A DNA stretch of 40,352 nucleotides. Origin: an uncultured Eubacterium sp. (GTDB taxonomy: Bacteria; Bacillota; Clostridia; Oscillospirales; Acutalibacteraceae). Position numbers and translations under genes: made by a program. This document shows positions 38,417 to 40,352 of this stretch, piece after piece (the stretch's first letter is position 1; every line of letters begins with the position of its first letter). Below the pieces are notes generated by a model. That model was not told where the DNA came from and made no database searches. It was given only the letters and a program-made list of their open reading frames with translations. The DNA lies in the NCBI GenBank assembly GCA_905234995.1, contig CAJOJV010000014.1, positions 1 through 40,352 on the forward strand, given 5' to 3'.

Positions 38417-39034
38417 TTAACGTCTATGGTAAATACCCTCGTGGAAGCCCTCCTGACGAAGTGCAACGCCGAAGGACTGAAGCAGGATTGCAATATCCAT
38501 TCTTATGCTCCAGTTATCGCAATAAAGCTTATCAAGCTTCATTTTTTTCATCAGGGAAATACTGTCCCTTCCCTTTATCTGAGCAAGACCCGTCAGACCC
38601 GGACGGAAGCGGTAAACCCCGTATTCAAGCCTCATTCTGTGGGCTCTAATTTCGCTTGAAATAAGCGGCCTCGGGCCGACGAAGCTCATATCCCCTTTAA
38701 GAATATTCCAAAGCTGCGGCAGCTCATCAAGGCTCGTTTTTCTTAAAATCCTGCCGACCCTTGTTATATACTGCTCGGGGTTTTCAAGCTCGCCCGTTGC
38801 ACAGTTTGGGGTGTTGTTCCTCATCGTCTGGAACTTATATATCCTAAAAGGCTCTCCCCTTCTGCCGCGCCTTTCATGGCTGAAAAACACGCTCGTATCC
38901 GGAGTGAAGAAGTTTATTACGCAAATCAGTATGAAAAGCGGCGACAGAATAATCAGCGCTGCAAGCGACGCCACAATATCAAACAGCCGCTTGAATTTTA
39001 TGGGCGCAAACCATTTTTTAAAAAATTCTTTCAT
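38417..39034 (-). CDS. Monotopic sugar-1-phosphate transferase (PglC/WcaJ catalytic-domain type)
   Basis: 205 residues, the minimal form of the polyprenyl-phosphate glycosyl-1-phosphate transferase family. A single N-terminal membrane helix with the break residues Ser-Pro (RLFDIVASLAALIILSPLFI), then FRIYKFQTMR, RVGRILRKTSLDELPQLWN with the catalytic Asp-Glu, ILKGDMSFVGPRP, YRFRPGLTGLAQIKGR. It loads the first sugar phosphate on undecaprenyl phosphate. It is intact, unlike the operon copy at 4127-5630 which lacks the ILKGD residues, so it might take over priming of the polysaccharide. No other polysaccharide gene is adjacent in the window. Confidence 0.92.
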   Translation of the reverse strand: MKEFFKKWFAPIKFKRLFDIVASLAALIILSPLFILICVINFFTPDTSVFFSHERRGRRGEPFRIYKFQTMRNNTPNCATGELENPEQYITRVGRILRKTSLDELPQLWNILKGDMSFVGPRPLISSEIRAHRMRLEYGVYRFRPGLTGLAQIKGRDSISLMKKMKLDKLYCDNWSIRMDIAILLQSFGVALRQEGFHEGIYHRR

Positions 39035-39102
39035 ATTAAAATTCCGTTCCAGGTTATAATCCTCATTTTCGCAATCTCAAGATATGCACACAATTTTTTA
39101 GC

Positions 39103-39131
39103 ATTATACCATATATATATAGAATATGCAA
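39103..39131 (-). promoter_or_regulatory. Promoter of the second sugar transferase gene
   Basis: On the minus strand TTGCAT (39131-39126), 17-nt spacer, TATAAT (39108-39103). Leader of about 60 nt before the start codon. Confidence 0.78.
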
Positions 39132-39213
39132 TTTTTTTACTATATTTTAATACTTTTTTAACCTAAATTAAATTTTTTATTATAAGGGCTTTTAGGAAAA
39201 AATCTTCTGCAAG

Positions 39214-39240
39214 AAAAAGAGCACTGAAAACCAGTGCTCT
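39214..39240 (-). terminator. Intrinsic terminator of the wall-binding protein gene
   Basis: Stem AGAGCACTG (39218-39226) / CAGTGCTCT (39232-39240) with 5-nt loop; on the minus strand a T-run follows. It lies 6 bases after the stop codon. Confidence 0.9.
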
Positions 39241-39246
39241 AAAAAA

Positions 39247-40352
39247 TTATGCAATTAGTTCCTGAGGCTCGTTCGGCTCGCCGCCCAAAAGCTCGGGTGT
39301 GCTTCCAGCGCCTTGCGGATTATACGGGTTTTGACAAACGCCGTTGCTGTCAAAATAATATGTGCCGCCGTTGATTACATATGTGCCTGTAACCATTCTG
39401 CCGTTTTCAGGCTTCAGATAATACCAGTTTCCGTTAAGCTGAAGCCAACCGGTATGCATTGAGCCATCACTGTTCATATAATACCAATAGTTACCCGAAT
39501 GAACCCAACCCGTTTGCATTACGCCGCTTGGGCTGAAGAAATACCAAACATTATTAACCTGCACCCAGCCTGTCTGCATAACTCCGCTTGAATTCATATA
39601 ATACCAATTGCCGTTATCCTGCACCCAGCCTGTCTGCATAACTCCGTTTGAATTCAGATAATACCAGCTTCCGTTAACCTGCACCCAGCCTGTGCGCATA
39701 ATTCCGTCATCGCCGAAATAATACCAGTTCCCGTTGAGAGTGCGCCATTGAACAAACATTATCCCCGCTATGTTGAAATAATATCTGTTCCCGTCAATTG
39801 TCTGCCAGCCGTGAAGCAAATTGCCGTCATTGCCGTAATAGTACGTATATGTACCGTCGTTATACCAGCCGTAATACTTTTCGGTTTCGCTGCAGCGGCT
39901 GCAGATTCGAATTCTTGATTCGCCGTTATTGCCGCTTTGCCATTCGCCCCAATTATGCCCGAGAGCCTGTACATAGCTGTCAACATACGAATCATTGCAC
40001 CTTGAGCAGGTGTGCGTTGTATATCCCTGCTCTGTACAGGTGGGATCTGTAACAATGCTTTCGTAATTATGCCCGAGCGCGGGGATGATCTCCTGCGCAG
40101 TTAATACCGCCTCGCATACCAAGCAATGCGTACCCGCTGTTAAGCCCGTATCCGTACAGGTTACCGCAACCGCTTCATCATTTACAACGGTGTGTCCGAG
40201 TGCAGGGATAATCTCCTGTGCTGTCAGTACCGTATCGCATACAGAGCAATGCGTGCCCGCTGTCAAGCCCGTTTCGGTGCAAGTCGCCGCAACCGCTTCG
40301 TCATTTACGACGGTATGCCCCGGCGCAGTTATGGTTTTGTTAAACAAGGTTC
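39247..40352 (-). CDS. Secreted protein with Cys-rich repeats and choline-binding-like wall repeats (5' partial)
   Basis: The frame is open to the window end, so only the C-terminal ~368 residues are visible. First come two nearly identical 41-residue repeats (GHTVVNDEAVA, TCTxTG, HCxVC), then two related degenerate Cys repeats (HTCSRCNDSY, RICSRCSETEKYYG). Then come about eight 20-residue CW_binding_1/choline-binding-like repeats of the type GWVQVNGSWYYLNSNGVMQT, with aromatic pairs, and a short tail. The wall repeats probably fix the protein to teichoic or other polymers at the cell surface. Catalytic or ligand domain, if any, lies outside. The Cys repeat belongs to the same family as in the S8 protease at the other window end. 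Confidence 0.88.
   Translation of the reverse strand, partial: TLFNKTITAPGHTVVNDEAVAATCTETGLTAGTHCSVCDTVLTAQEIIPALGHTVVNDEAVAVTCTDTGLTAGTHCLVCEAVLTAQEIIPALGHNYESIVTDPTCTEQGYTTHTCSRCNDSYVDSYVQALGHNWGEWQSGNNGESRIRICSRCSETEKYYGWYNDGTYTYYYGNDGNLLHGWQTIDGNRYYFNIAGIMFVQWRTLNGNWYYFGDDGIMRTGWVQVNGSWYYLNSNGVMQTGWVQDNGNWYYMNSSGVMQTGWVQVNNVWYFFSPSGVMQTGWVHSGNYWYYMNSDGSMHTGWLQLNGNWYYLKPENGRMVTGTYVINGGTYYFDSNGVCQNPYNPQGAGSTPELLGGEPNEPQELIA
39421..39840 (-). repeat. 60-bp tandem repeat array encoding wall-binding repeats
   Basis: Units repeat with exactly 60-bp period (each contains ATACCA near the same phase on the plus strand); units at 39541-39660 are nearly identical, making copy number change likely. 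Confidence 0.85.
40072..40323 (-). repeat. 123-bp tandem repeat, two copies
   Basis: Encodes two 41-residue Cys-rich units that differ at only a few residues. Continues toward the window end, so more copies may exist outside. Confidence 0.75.

Overview
The window looks like a chromosome segment of a low-to-moderate GC Firmicute, most likely a gut clostridial lineage near Ruminococcaceae/Oscillospirales (inference). Supporting signs are strong GGAGG-type ribosome sites, sigma-A-like promoters, an LRR_5/dockerin-type secreted protease, choline-binding-like wall repeats, a pth-mfd gene pair, a SpoIIQ-like M23 protein that hints at sporulation, and plant and host glycan enzymes (GH51, GH2). No rRNA, tRNA, CRISPR array, insertion sequence or phage gene was seen.

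Layout. (1) 1-2319: 3' part of a large secreted S8 protease, closed by a terminator. (2) 2468-18509: one roughly 16 kb forward operon for a Wzx/Wzy-type surface polysaccharide. It starts at a near-consensus promoter and encodes Wzz-like and BY-kinase regulators, a frameshifted initiating sugar-phosphate transferase, three GT4, two GT2 and two other transferase-like proteins, an acyltransferase, a radical SAM/SPASM protein, a Wzy-like polymerase, a Wzx-like flippase and a hexapeptide acetyltransferase. It ends at a bidirectional terminator. (3) 18511-23394: a reverse operon (SDR, GPH transporter, GH51 arabinofuranosidase, PfkB kinase) for uptake and intracellular cleavage of arabinose-containing oligosaccharides. 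(4) 23401-24042: bioY with a promoter overlapped by a probable BirA operator. (5) 24063-28544: a forward cluster of a PHP metallohydrolase, a histidine kinase, an OmpR-type regulator and a repetitive lipoprotein-like membrane protein whose promoter carries direct repeats. (6) 28765-33740: SpoIIQ-like M23 protein, mfd and pth, reverse. (7) 33753-39131: a second radical SAM protein, a LacZ-type GH2 enzyme and a second, intact sugar-phosphate transferase, reverse. (8) 39214-40352: C-terminal part of a secreted protein with Cys-rich and wall-binding repeats.

How it fits together. The polysaccharide operon has every class of Wzx/Wzy function, but its own initiating transferase has lost about 17 nt exactly at the conserved LKGDMS motif. 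The intact transferase at 38417-39034 could supply the missing step. The cytoplasmic glycosidases (GH51, GH2) fit an organism that imports oligosaccharides. Secreted proteins at both ends share the same Cys-rich repeat family. There is no gene-free stretch over 300 bases; the intergenic gaps are rich in palindromes, including a small family of TAGG-led terminator-like repeats and two heptamer arrays at gene ends. The best candidates for something undescribed are the PHP/two-component/lipoprotein cluster, the radical SAM protein inside the polysaccharide operon, and a terminator hairpin whose stem contains the ribosome site of the M23 gene.
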